A DNA stretch of 64,000 nt from Thermoleophilia bacterium (GTDB lineage: Bacteria > Actinomycetota > Thermoleophilia > Miltoncostaeales > Miltoncostaeaceae): positions 1 through 64,000 of the forward strand of contig JANQPH010000039.1 in the NCBI GenBank assembly GCA_028285405.1, read 5' to 3'. The notes beneath the pieces were generated by a model. The model was not told where the DNA came from. It worked only from the letters and a program-made list of their open reading frames with translations, and made no database searches. Positions 33,169 to 42,146 of the stretch are shown here, in pieces. Made by a program: the position numbers and the translations under genes. How positions within the stretch are numbered: position 1 is the first letter of the stretch; each line of letters begins with the position of its first letter.

Positions 33169-35481
33169 GTGCCCAACCCCTCTCGCCCACGGCGCCGCTG
33201 GCGCGGCGCGCGCGGACTCGCCGCCGCCTCGGTCGTCGCCGCCGGCGCCGCGCTCGCTCCGAGCGCCCTCGCCGCCACCGGCGACCCCGTCCTCATCAAC
33301 GAGGTGCTCGCGAGCCACACCGGCACGGACGACACCGGGTACGTCGAGCTGTTCGGCACGCCCGGCACCGTGCTCGACGGCCTGAGCCTGATCGTGGTCG
33401 AGGGCGATGCGGGCGCCAGCCAGGGCGCCATCGACCGCCGGATCGACTTCGGCCCCGGCGACGTGATCGGCTCGAACGGCTTCTTTCTCGTCGGGAACCC
33501 GGCCGGCCTCTCGGCCAACTACGGCGTGACCCCCAATCTGACGGTCGCAAACAACTTCCTCGAGAACAGCAGCGAGACCATCGCGCTCGTCGAGACCTCC
33601 TCGATCGCGGGCGCCACGGTCGGCGGCGGCGAGGTCGTGCGGGACTCGATCGCCCTGACCGACGGCGACGCGGGCGATGTGGCCTTCTTCGGCGCCCCCG
33701 AGCTCGGACCGGACGGCCCGTTCTTTCTGGCCGGCGCGCGCCGGGTCACCGACGGCGTGGACACCGATGCCGCGGCGGACTGGGTCTTCGCGGACTTCGG
33801 CCTCGGCGCCGCCAACACGCCGACCGGCGGCGACACCCCGCCGCCCCCGCCGCCCCCGCTGGTGAAGATCCACGAGATCCAGGGGCCCGGCGCCACCTCG
33901 CCGATCGTCGGCGAGACGGTCGAGATCCGGGGCGTCGTCACCGGCATCGACGACGAGGTCGGGGCCAGCTTCACCCGGACCTTCCCCGAGGACCGAGGGA
34001 TCTTCGTGCAGGAGGAGCGCGGCGACGAGGACGGCGATCCCAGGACGTCTGAGGGCATCTACGTCGGCTTCGTTGACGCGGACGAGTACACGCCCGGCCA
34101 GCAGGTGAAGGTCGTCGGCACGGTCAAGGAGAAGTTCGGCCTGACCATGCTCGCCGAGGTCATCGGCGAGGAGCCCGAGGTGATCGGAACGGCGCCGCTG
34201 CCTCGGCCGAAGGTGCTCCGCCCCCGCGCGGCCAGGAACCAGGACCCGGTTGCCCGCGAGTACTACGAGCGGCTCGAGGGCATGCGTGTCCGCGCCCGGC
34301 TCGCCACCGCCAACTCGGGTGGCACGAACAAGTTCGGAGAGCTGTTCCTGACGCTCGGTCCGCGCAAGTCGCGGGTCTTCCGGGACTCGGTTCGCCCTGA
34401 CCTGTTCGCCACCGACGCCGACGCCGGCGCCGGCAACCCCGTGAACCCGCGCAAGCCGGACACCGCGTCCACGACCCTGGTCCGCGCGGACCTGTTCGAC
34501 CGCGCCTACAACGTCGTCGGGCCCTTCACCTACTCGTTCTCCAACTACAAGGTGATGGTGCAGCCGCAGCGGCGCCCGCGGGTCCTCGACACCGGGGTGA
34601 GGTTCCCGTACCGCGGCATCACGCGCCCGCGCCACCACGAGACGAACATCGCCTCCTACAACCTCGAGAACTTCTTCCCGGTCGGTGGCGAGCTCGACCT
34701 CGGCACGGTCTCCGAGGAGGAGTACCGCGAGAAGCGCAACCGCCTCGCGAGCGGCATCCGCAAGCTCCTCAAGCGGCCGCATGTCGTGGCCGTCCAGGAG
34801 GTCGTGAACGAGGAGATCCTCGACGACCTCGGCGACCGGATCGGCGGCTACGAGGGGTATCTCGAGGAGGGCAACGACAACCGGGGCATCGACGTCGGAT
34901 TCCTCGTGCGCCGCGGTGTGCGCGTCCTCGACGTGCGCCAGCTCGGCAAGACCGCTCCGAACCCGACCACGGCGACGTGCTCGGACGTGGACGGGTTGCT
35001 GTTCGATCGGCCGCCGCTGGCGATCGAGGTCAAGCGCCACCACACCGCCTTCTGGGTGGTCAACAACCACTTCTCGTCCAAGTCGGCGCCCGACGCGTGC
35101 CGGGTCGCCCAGGCCGAGTTCGTGCGCGACTGGGTCGAGGGCATCGAGGACCGCGGCGGTGAGGTCATGGTCACCGGCGATCTGAACGCCTTCGAGGACG
35201 AGACACCGCTCGCGGCGCTCGAGGACGGAACCACCTCGCTCGAGAACCTGTGGGACGAGGTCCCGGCCGGGCTGGCCTACAGCTTCCAGTTCAGCGGGCG
35301 GCTGCAGACGTTGGACCACACGCTCGTGACCGACGGTCTCGAGTCGAGGGTCAAGCGGTTCCGCTACGCGCCCATCAGCAACGACTACTACGAGCGCGAC
35401 CGCCGGCCCAGGGACGGGCACTCGGCGAGCGACCACGACGCGCCGGCCGTGACGCTGCGCACCTTCGGTCGCGACCGGTAG
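33169..35481 (+). CDS. Secreted nuclease: lamin-tail-like domain, OB-like domain and EEP nuclease
   Basis: 770 residues. Signal peptide (Arg-rich start, cleavage near ALAAT at about 35), a lamin-tail-like domain (about 40-180; PVLINEVLAS...YVELFG), a PPPPPP linker, an OB-like domain (about 225-300; IVGETVEIRGVVTGI) and a C-terminal endonuclease/exonuclease/phosphatase domain (about 490-765; ASYNLENFF, VVAVQEV, NNHFSSKS, VTGDLNAF, DHTLVTD, ASDHDAP). This is the ExeM/NucH-like architecture of extracellular DNases. GTG start. Together with the 5'-nucleotidase fusion it could degrade external DNA to phosphate and nucleosides. Confidence 0.9.
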   Translation: MPNPSRPRRRWRGARGLAAASVVAAGAALAPSALAATGDPVLINEVLASHTGTDDTGYVELFGTPGTVLDGLSLIVVEGDAGASQGAIDRRIDFGPGDVIGSNGFFLVGNPAGLSANYGVTPNLTVANNFLENSSETIALVETSSIAGATVGGGEVVRDSIALTDGDAGDVAFFGAPELGPDGPFFLAGARRVTDGVDTDAAADWVFADFGLGAANTPTGGDTPPPPPPPLVKIHEIQGPGATSPIVGETVEIRGVVTGIDDEVGASFTRTFPEDRGIFVQEERGDEDGDPRTSEGIYVGFVDADEYTPGQQVKVVGTVKEKFGLTMLAEVIGEEPEVIGTAPLPRPKVLRPRAARNQDPVAREYYERLEGMRVRARLATANSGGTNKFGELFLTLGPRKSRVFRDSVRPDLFATDADAGAGNPVNPRKPDTASTTLVRADLFDRAYNVVGPFTYSFSNYKVMVQPQRRPRVLDTGVRFPYRGITRPRHHETNIASYNLENFFPVGGELDLGTVSEEEYREKRNRLASGIRKLLKRPHVVAVQEVVNEEILDDLGDRIGGYEGYLEEGNDNRGIDVGFLVRRGVRVLDVRQLGKTAPNPTTATCSDVDGLLFDRPPLAIEVKRHHTAFWVVNNHFSSKSAPDACRVAQAEFVRDWVEGIEDRGGEVMVTGDLNAFEDETPLAALEDGTTSLENLWDEVPAGLAYSFQFSGRLQTLDHTLVTDGLESRVKRFRYAPISNDYYERDRRPRDGHSASDHDAPAVTLRTFGRDR

Positions 35482-35494
35482 GGACCGACAGGTT

Positions 35495-35520
35495 GGGCGT
35501 CGTCACGGATGACGGCGCCC
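35495..35520 (+). terminator. Hairpin terminator after the nuclease gene
   Basis: An 11-bp stem, gggcgtcgtca/tgacggcgccc (one G-T pair), with loop cgga lies 14 bp beyond the stop. Confidence 0.55.
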
Positions 35521-35600
35521 TGCTGGCGGACCGTGGCGCGCGCGTCGAGCGGCCGCGCCGTGGCGGTCTCGTGTTGCGAGGCGGGCGTCGACGGCCCAGG

Positions 35601-37025
35601 ATGGCGGCGATGTCGACGCCGGCACGCACGACGAACGTCCACCAGCGCTTCCTCGAGCGCGCACGCGAGGCGCCCGATGCCGTCGCGCTGACCGGCGCGG
35701 TGCAGGTGAGCCGGGCCGAGCTGGCGGCGGCGTGCGCCGCGGTCCAGCGCGCGTCGGCCGGACACGACCGGGTCGTGTGCCCGCTGGAGCCGGCGCTCGA
35801 CCTGCTGGCGACGTTCATCGGAGTGGGCGCCGCCGGGCGGACCGCGATCGTCCCAGACGCCGGGTGGGATCCGGCGCGGGGCGCCGAGGCGCTCGGCGCG
35901 ATTCCCGGCGCGGCGACGGTACCGGTCGATGTCGGTGGGCAGGAGGCGGAGCCAGCCGTCGTCGTCGATCCGCGGCTCCCCTTCTACGTGGGGTTCACCT
36001 CGGGAAGCACGGGCCGGCCGAAGGCTTTCGTCCGTGGCCATCGGTCGTGGATCGAGACGATGGGGACGGCCGAGTCCGCCTTCGGGCTCTCGGGGAATCG
36101 GCCGATCCTGATCGCCGCGCCGCTCTCGCTGTCGCTGGGGCTCTGGGCGGCGTGCCAGGCGCTCTGGCTCGGCTCGGCCGCCGTCGTTCCGCGCCGGCTG
36201 TCGCCGCACGCGATCGCCCGCGAGATCGAGGTGAGTCGACCCGGCGTCGTGGTCGGCGTGCCGACGCTGCTCGTCGCGACCGCCCGGCTGCTCGAGCGCG
36301 GCGGCCCCGCGCAATCGGTCGAGCGCGTGCTCCTCGCCGGCCAGCGCATCGGCGAGAGCGGAGAGGCCGCGATCCTGTCGGCCTTCCCGTCCGCGGCCGT
36401 CCACGACTTCTACGGCGCGAGCGAGCTGAGCTTCGTGAGCGCGCGGCGCGTTGGGTCGCCCTCTGTCGCAGGAGGCGTGGGGCATGTGCTCCCGGGTGTC
36501 GAGGTGTCGATCCGAGGCGATGGCGCGGCGGTCGGCGGCGCGGGTGAGATCTGGGTGCGGAGCGAGATGCTGTTCGACGGCTACCTCGAGGGTGAGGCAA
36601 TCGTCCGGGGGCCGAGCGACCGGGGGTGGGCGAGCGTCGGCGACATGGGTCGCCTCGTCGACGGAGAGCTGGTGCTCGAGGGTCGTGGGGACCAGATGTA
36701 CGTCGTCTCGGGCGTCAACGTCTTTGCCGAGGAGGTCGAGACCGCGCTTCGCGCGCATCCGGGCGTGAGCGAGTCCTGCGTCGTCGGCCGGCCCGACGAG
36801 GCTCGCGACCTGCGCCTGGTCGCCGCCATCGAGCCTGTCGACGGTGGCGCCGACGAGCGGGAGCTGCGCGCGTGGGTCGCGGCTCGCCTTCGCCCCGAAG
36901 CTCGACCCCGCGAGTACGCGTTCCTGCCTGCGATCCCGCGGACGTCGAGCGGGAAACCCGACCGCAGCGCCGTGCGTGAGGCCGTCGCCACCGGCCCTCA
37001 GGCGGGACGGGCGCAGGGCACCTAG
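35601..37025 (+). CDS. AMP-forming acyl-CoA ligase
   Basis: 474 residues, ANL superfamily: activates a carboxylic acid as acyl-AMP and transfers it to CoA. Motifs present: FTSGSTGRPKAF (P-loop-like A3), YGASE (A5), GDMGR (A7), RGDQMYVVSGVNV (A8) and the catalytic Lys in RTSSGKPDR (A10). It is shorter than typical FadD (about 510-550), like the small OSB-CoA/medium-chain ligases. Substrate unknown. An SDR gene follows after 34 bp, suggesting shared metabolism. ATG 35601 or 35610. Confidence 0.85.
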   Translation: MAAMSTPARTTNVHQRFLERAREAPDAVALTGAVQVSRAELAAACAAVQRASAGHDRVVCPLEPALDLLATFIGVGAAGRTAIVPDAGWDPARGAEALGAIPGAATVPVDVGGQEAEPAVVVDPRLPFYVGFTSGSTGRPKAFVRGHRSWIETMGTAESAFGLSGNRPILIAAPLSLSLGLWAACQALWLGSAAVVPRRLSPHAIAREIEVSRPGVVVGVPTLLVATARLLERGGPAQSVERVLLAGQRIGESGEAAILSAFPSAAVHDFYGASELSFVSARRVGSPSVAGGVGHVLPGVEVSIRGDGAAVGGAGEIWVRSEMLFDGYLEGEAIVRGPSDRGWASVGDMGRLVDGELVLEGRGDQMYVVSGVNVFAEEVETALRAHPGVSESCVVGRPDEARDLRLVAAIEPVDGGADERELRAWVAARLRPEARPREYAFLPAIPRTSSGKPDRSAVREAVATGPQAGRAQGT

Positions 37026-37059
37026 GGTGTCCCGGCACCTCGCCACGAAAGGGATCGCC

Positions 37060-37938
37060 ATGGCCAGCACCGACCTCAGCGCAAACGCGCTCTTCGACCT
37101 CTCCGGGAAGACCGCGATCGTCACCGGCGCCTCGTCTGGCCTCGGCGTGATGTTCGCCAACGCGCTCGCGACCAACGGCGCCAACGTCGTGCTCGCCGCT
37201 CGTCGCACCGACCGGCTCGAGCAGGTCCGAGGCGCGCTTCCGGAGGGAACGGGCTCGCTGGCCGTGGCCTGCGACATCACCGACCCCGAGCAGATCGAGG
37301 CGATGTGCGAGGCGACCGTGTCCGAGTTCGGGGGCATCGACGTGTTCGTCGCCAACGCGGGCGTCGTCGCCGAGGGCCTGCCGGCGATCGAGAAGACCCC
37401 GCCGGAGCTGTTCGCGGCCGGGATTGCCGCGAACCTCAACGGCACCTTCAACTGCCTGGCCTCCGCCGGCCGCCGCATGCTCGCCGCCGGTCGCGGATCG
37501 ATCATCGTGATCTCCTCGATCACCGGCATGTCCGGGCATCGCGCCTACCCGGCGGCCTACGGCGCGTCCAAGGCCGCGCAGATCCAGCTCGTCCAGCAGC
37601 TCGGCGCCACGTGGGCGGACCGCGGCGTCCGCGTGAACGCGATCGCGCCAGGCTGGTTCCCGAGCGAGATGACCAACGACCTGATCGGCATTCCGGCGTG
37701 GCAGGCCCGCCTCACCGAGCAGACGCCACTCGGCCGCCTCGGCGAGCAGGAGGAGCTCGTCGGCCCGCTGCTGCTCCTGGCCTCCGACGCCGGCAGCTAC
37801 ATGACCGGAACCGTGGTTCCTGTCGATGGCGGATGGACCTCGACGTCGGGCTCGAGCCCGTACAGCGACGAGGTCGCCGGGATCGTGACGAGCATCATGC
37901 CCGACGGCCTCGGGATGCCGGTGCTGCCGGGGTCCTGA
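37060..37938 (+). CDS. SDR-family oxidoreductase
   Basis: 292 residues, classical short-chain dehydrogenase. It has the TGASSGLG cofactor loop (about 22-29), ANAG, catalytic Ser in VISSITG, YGASK (YxxxK) and the C-terminal GTVVPVDGGW. An Arg pair after the second strand (LAARRTDR) favours NADP(H). About 30 extra C-terminal residues follow the usual end. ATG start behind GAAAGGGA. Probably co-transcribed with the acyl-CoA ligase. Confidence 0.92.
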   Translation: MASTDLSANALFDLSGKTAIVTGASSGLGVMFANALATNGANVVLAARRTDRLEQVRGALPEGTGSLAVACDITDPEQIEAMCEATVSEFGGIDVFVANAGVVAEGLPAIEKTPPELFAAGIAANLNGTFNCLASAGRRMLAAGRGSIIVISSITGMSGHRAYPAAYGASKAAQIQLVQQLGATWADRGVRVNAIAPGWFPSEMTNDLIGIPAWQARLTEQTPLGRLGEQEELVGPLLLLASDAGSYMTGTVVPVDGGWTSTSGSSPYSDEVAGIVTSIMPDGLGMPVLPGS

Positions 37939-37967
37939 CTCGTGCGCGCTCGCGGTGAGCCGATGGT

Positions 37968-38900
37968 CTAGGTCGGCGAGCCCTCGGTACCCGAACGGGT
38001 CCGGCGTGCCGAGAGCGCCTCGCGGGCGAAGCCGGCGGCCGTCGCCAGCTGGGCGACGGCCACGAGTCCGGCGACCCGTGGCCCGGCCGCCCTCCCACGC
38101 GCGAGCACCGCTCGACGAGGGCTGGGCGCCTGGGCGTCCGCCGGGTGGCTCGCCAGAAAGCGGTGGGCACCGCGCCCGTAGCGATAGTGCTGGCGCCAGA
38201 AGCCTCGCGGCGACAGCGCGTGGCGGTGCACGACAACCGCCGCCGGTACCCAGGCGATCGTCTCGCCCCGGGCGGCCAGCCGTGCCCCCCAGTCGCGGTC
38301 CTCGCCCGCCGGCAGCGGGTAGGACTCGTCGAAGGGGACGGCCTCGAGCAGCTCGGCCCGGACGGCGAGGTTGCAGGTCGGGGCGAACGTGAGCGTGTCG
38401 CCCGCCGGGTCGCGCCCGGCGTCGATCACCCCCTCGAGCACCACGTGCGAGGCGCCGGCCAGGGCGCTGTCGGTCAGGCCGTTGACGGTGCGGCCGGCCG
38501 CGGCGTGCGCGCCCGACGCGAGCGCCGTCACCAGCTGCGCCGCCCAGTCGGCGACCGGCTCGCAGTCGTCGTCGCAGAAGAGCACGCACTGGGAGCTCGC
38601 GGCGCGGGCGCCCGCGTTTCGCGCCGTCGCGGGCCCGCGTCCGTCCAGGCGGACGAGCCGGGCGGGGGAATCGCCGATGGCGGCGTCGACATCGGCCGGC
38701 CGGCGGGAGCCGTCGTCGACCACCACGATCTCGAGGCCGGGAAGCGTCTGGCGCTCGATCGCCGCGATGCAGACCGAGAGCGCTGCGGGTCGGTCCCGGG
38801 TCGGCACGACGACCGTCGCCGCTGGCCAGGATTCGGGCCCCGATGGCGGTGTTGGTGTCGGCTCGGGCGGTCGCTGGTCGCGGTCCGCGTCGGGGCTCAC
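37968..38900 (-). CDS. Family 2 glycosyltransferase
   Basis: 310 residues, GT-A fold. It begins with a Pro-rich 25-residue leader, then VVVPTRDRPAALSVCIAAI, VVDDGS, FCDDDCEP (the DxD metal/sugar-nucleotide site) and the AGEDRDWGARL acceptor-side motif (ED). No membrane helix except a weak C-terminal hydrophobic stretch. GTG start overlaps the flavoprotein stop (GTGA). Part of the surface-glycan region; sugar unknown. Confidence 0.87.
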   Translation of the reverse strand: MSPDADRDQRPPEPTPTPPSGPESWPAATVVVPTRDRPAALSVCIAAIERQTLPGLEIVVVDDGSRRPADVDAAIGDSPARLVRLDGRGPATARNAGARAASSQCVLFCDDDCEPVADWAAQLVTALASGAHAAAGRTVNGLTDSALAGASHVVLEGVIDAGRDPAGDTLTFAPTCNLAVRAELLEAVPFDESYPLPAGEDRDWGARLAARGETIAWVPAAVVVHRHALSPRGFWRQHYRYGRGAHRFLASHPADAQAPSPRRAVLARGRAAGPRVAGLVAVAQLATAAGFAREALSARRTRSGTEGSPT

Positions 38901-40384
38901 GCCGGAGTGGGCTCCGCTTCGGTGAGCGCGTCCCCGATCGGCCCGTCGTCCAGGCCGCCCTCCTCGAGGTAGACGTCCTCGGTGTTGACCGTCCAGACGT
39001 CGTGCCCCGCGTCGTCGATCAGGTTCAGGGTCGCGAGGATCGCGGTGACCATCGAGTGATCCTGGTTGTTGTAGCGGTGCAGGCCGTTGCGCCCGCAGGG
39101 CTGGAGGTTCGGGAAGCCGGACAGGTAGGCGCGGATCTGCGCGACCGCCTCCTCGTAGTGCGTGTCGTAGATGGGGTAGGCCTTCGGCACGAGCACCTTG
39201 GTGCCGCCCGTGACCTGGGCCGGGTCGATCAGGCCGATGCGCGCGAGCTCGTCCCGGGCCATCGCCACTGCATCGTCGTCGGACATCTCCCAGATGTCGT
39301 CGCCCGCGAAGCAGAAGTACTCGACGCCGAGGCAGCCGGCACCGGGCGGGACCATCCCGTCACTCCAGGCGCCGAAGTTCTGCACCCGCCCCGCTCGTGT
39401 CGAGGGGTCGTGCAGGTAGATCCAGTTGTCCGGGAACGGCACCGGGTCACGGGTCGTCAGCGCGACCAGCACCAGATCGCGATAGCGCAGCTTGCGCGCG
39501 GCGTCCTCGACGGCGGGCGGTGGGGGAGGGTCGAGACCGAGCACCAGATCGGACAGCGGGAGGGTCGAGATCACCCCGCCGACGCGGTGTGTCGTCCGGG
39601 CGCCGTCGTGCTCGACGACGATGTCGGTGACCTCACCTCCGTCGTGCACGAGGCCGGTGACCCGACGGTTCATGAGAACCGGCACGCCGCCCGCCTCGGC
39701 CTCGTGCCGGAAGGCGTCCCACATCTGTCCGGGCCCCAGCCGTGGGTAGCGGAACTCCTCGATCAGCGTGGTCACGTGCCGCCGTCGCAGCCCCAGCATG
39801 CTGAGAATCGCCAGCCGGAGGTTGAAGTCCTTGATGCGCTGGGCGGCCCACGCCGCGCGGATCTCCGTGCCGGGGATGCCCCACACCTTCTCGGTGTACG
39901 AGCGAAAGAAGGCGTCGTACAGGCGCCGGCCGAACCGGGCCGTCACCCAGTCCTCGAAGGAGTTCTCCTCGCCGCCTCGCCGCCTGACCTGGGCCCAGAC
40001 GTACGACAGCCCGCAGAGCACGGTCTCGCCCAGGCCAAGGCGGGCGACGACGTCGCGAGCCTGGAGGGGATACGCGAAGAACTGGCCCTTGTGGTAGATC
40101 CGGGACAGGCGCGGCCTGGTGAGGAACTCGTCCCCGAGCATCTGCTCCCACAGGCGCTCGACCGCCGGCACCTTGGTGAAGAAGCGATGTCCGCCCAGGT
40201 CGAATCGATAGCCCTCGAACTCGACCGTCGTGGCGATGCCGCCGACCACGTCGCTGGCCTCCATCACGACGCCGCGCTGGCCCCGACGAGCCAGGAGGTG
40301 GGCGGCCGTCAGCCCGGCTGGCCCGGCACCCAACACCGCGACGTCGAGGTCCTCGCCCCGCTCGATATCGTGCTCGCCGTTCAT
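38897..40384 (-). CDS. FAD-dependent oxidoreductase, UGM/HemY-like
   Basis: 495 residues with an N-terminal dinucleotide fold (VAVLGAGPAGLTAAHLL) and the amine-oxidase-like motif GGIATTVEFEGYRFDLGGHRF. The sequence resembles the flavoproteins annotated as protoporphyrinogen-oxidase-like in polysaccharide clusters and is related to UDP-galactopyranose mutase. The C-terminal RYNNQDHSM stretch is typical. No haem-synthesis genes are nearby, and four-base coupling to a GT2 gene supports a sugar role. ATG 40384 has no Shine-Dalgarno and a promoter directly before it. Confidence 0.82.
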   Translation of the reverse strand: MNGEHDIERGEDLDVAVLGAGPAGLTAAHLLARRGQRGVVMEASDVVGGIATTVEFEGYRFDLGGHRFFTKVPAVERLWEQMLGDEFLTRPRLSRIYHKGQFFAYPLQARDVVARLGLGETVLCGLSYVWAQVRRRGGEENSFEDWVTARFGRRLYDAFFRSYTEKVWGIPGTEIRAAWAAQRIKDFNLRLAILSMLGLRRRHVTTLIEEFRYPRLGPGQMWDAFRHEAEAGGVPVLMNRRVTGLVHDGGEVTDIVVEHDGARTTHRVGGVISTLPLSDLVLGLDPPPPPAVEDAARKLRYRDLVLVALTTRDPVPFPDNWIYLHDPSTRAGRVQNFGAWSDGMVPPGAGCLGVEYFCFAGDDIWEMSDDDAVAMARDELARIGLIDPAQVTGGTKVLVPKAYPIYDTHYEEAVAQIRAYLSGFPNLQPCGRNGLHRYNNQDHSMVTAILATLNLIDDAGHDVWTVNTEDVYLEEGGLDDGPIGDALTEAEPTPA

Positions 40385-40392
40385 CGCGCGGC

Positions 40393-40421
40393 ATATTAGT
40401 CACGTCAAAGTATTTCGGTAA
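40393..40421 (-). promoter_or_regulatory. Promoter of the flavoprotein gene, probably leaderless
   Basis: On the minus strand, TTACCG (40421-40416), a 17-bp spacer and TAATAT (40398-40393) stand so close to the ATG at 40384 that transcription should start at or within a few bases of the start codon. A 9-bp direct repeat, gtatttcgg, at 40410-40418 and 40434-40442 overlaps and precedes the -35. Confidence 0.55.
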
Positions 40422-40463
40422 GGGACTTCGTATGTATTTCGGCCGGGCGGCCTGCCCAGCGTC

Positions 40464-42146
40464 GTGACCGTCCGTTTTCGACGGGTCCCGATGCCCCGTG
40501 CTCGGGCGCCGAGGGTTTCCAGACCGGCGACGTGGGACGCCGTCCGCCGCAGGCTCGGTGGCGGGTACGCCGCGATCGCGCTGCTCCTGATCGCGGTCGG
40601 TGTCGCGCTGCGGCTGGCCGTGTACGTCCACGGCCGCCCGCTCTGGCTCGACGAGGCGCTGATCGTGATCAACCTGCTCGACCCGCCGCCGGAAGGACTG
40701 CTCGGACCGCTGAGCTTCGCCCAGGGGGCTCCGCCGGGGTTCCTCCTGGCGCAGTCCTGGATCGTCGACGCGATCGGTCCGGGCGAGCATGCGCTGAGGC
40801 TGCTGCCGTTCGCCGCAGGGGTCGGGGCGCTCGTGCTCTTCTGGCCGGTCGCCAGGCGGATCGTCCCGGCACCGGTCGCGCTCTGGGCCCTGGCGCTCTT
40901 TGCGGTGCTCGCGCCGCTGCTCGACTACTCCAGCCAGGCGAAGCAGTACTCGAGCGACGTCCTCGCGGCGCTGGCGGTGACCGGAGTCGCGCTGCTGTTG
41001 CTCGAGCGTCCCCGCGACATGCGGATCGCGTTCGCGGCCGGGTTGGTGGGCGGGTTGGCGCTGTGGCTCTCCCACGCGGCGCTGCTGGTCATGGTCGGGG
41101 TGGGGGCCGTGCTCGCGATCCACGCGGTCCGTCAGCGCGAGGCGGCCGCGATCCGAGTGCTCGCCGGTGCGGTCGGCATCTGGGTCGCCTCGGCCGCTGC
41201 CGCCTACGCGGTCTCGTTGCGCCACCTCGGTGGCCTCCAGCAGCAGGTCGTCGGTGGCGACAGCCCGTTCTCGCCCCGGATCCCGCCGCGAGAGCTGTCC
41301 GACCTGGTGTGGCCCGCGGACATCTCGGCGACGACGCTCGAGGACCTCGTCGGCTGGCCGGCGCCGCTTGCGGCCGTCGCCGCCCTGCTCGTCCTGGCGG
41401 GCGCGGTCTCGCTGCTCAGGCGCGATGCGGTCCGCGGGTGGCTGCTCCTCGCTCCGGCGGCCGTGGTCCTGATCGCCGCGGCGCTCGAGCGGTATCCCTT
41501 CGGCGACCGCTTCGTCCTCTTCCTGATGCCGGCGCTCGCGATCCTCGCCGCTGAGGGCAGCTTCTGGCTGCGCGACGTGGTGGTCGCCCGTCGACCGCCG
41601 TCCACGCGTCGGTTCGTTCTCGGGGGGGTTGCGCTCGCTCCGCTGGCGGCGCTCGTCGGCTGGCAGCTCTCGCTGGCGGGGAACGAGCTGGCGTCCCCCC
41701 GTCTGCGCGAGGACATTCGACCGGCGCTGCTCGAGCTGACGGAATCGTGGCGGCCCGGCGATCAGCTGTACGTCTCGCACGGTGCCCAGTACGCGCTGCG
41801 GTACTACGCCGAGTCGGGGTGGATCGCCGGCGAGTCCGGCCGGCCGGCTCCGTGGTCGCTTCGTGCGGCGCCACCCGACCCGGGCCCGGCTGCGCCGGCG
41901 CTCCTGGGCGACCCGCCGAGCCTCGTGATCGGCCGATCCGTGCGCGGCGGCTACCGCCCGGGGATCGACGCCGACCTCGAGACACTGGCCGGCCACGGGC
42001 GGACGTGGGTGCTGATCTCCCACGCGATCCACGGCGACTGGGAGTTCCTGCACGCCCGCTTCGACGACACCGGTCGCAGGTTGCGGTCGAGCTTCCACGA
42101 GGGTGTCGCCCTGCACCTCTACGACCTGCGCTCGAGCGCTCGTTGA
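40464..42146 (+). CDS. GT-C-type membrane glycosyltransferase (GT39/ArnT-like)
   Basis: 560 residues and about 11 transmembrane helices, with a C-terminal soluble domain (from about 415). The first periplasmic loop contains RPLWLDEALI, where the acidic pair corresponds to the D/E catalytic or metal site of GT-C enzymes; a second loop has SSQAKQYSSDV. Such enzymes use polyprenyl-phosphate sugars on the outer face. GTG start; first gene of a six-gene overlapping operon. Confidence 0.78.
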   Translation: MTVRFRRVPMPRARAPRVSRPATWDAVRRRLGGGYAAIALLLIAVGVALRLAVYVHGRPLWLDEALIVINLLDPPPEGLLGPLSFAQGAPPGFLLAQSWIVDAIGPGEHALRLLPFAAGVGALVLFWPVARRIVPAPVALWALALFAVLAPLLDYSSQAKQYSSDVLAALAVTGVALLLLERPRDMRIAFAAGLVGGLALWLSHAALLVMVGVGAVLAIHAVRQREAAAIRVLAGAVGIWVASAAAAYAVSLRHLGGLQQQVVGGDSPFSPRIPPRELSDLVWPADISATTLEDLVGWPAPLAAVAALLVLAGAVSLLRRDAVRGWLLLAPAAVVLIAAALERYPFGDRFVLFLMPALAILAAEGSFWLRDVVVARRPPSTRRFVLGGVALAPLAALVGWQLSLAGNELASPRLREDIRPALLELTESWRPGDQLYVSHGAQYALRYYAESGWIAGESGRPAPWSLRAAPPDPGPAAPALLGDPPSLVIGRSVRGGYRPGIDADLETLAGHGRTWVLISHAIHGDWEFLHARFDDTGRRLRSSFHEGVALHLYDLRSSAR

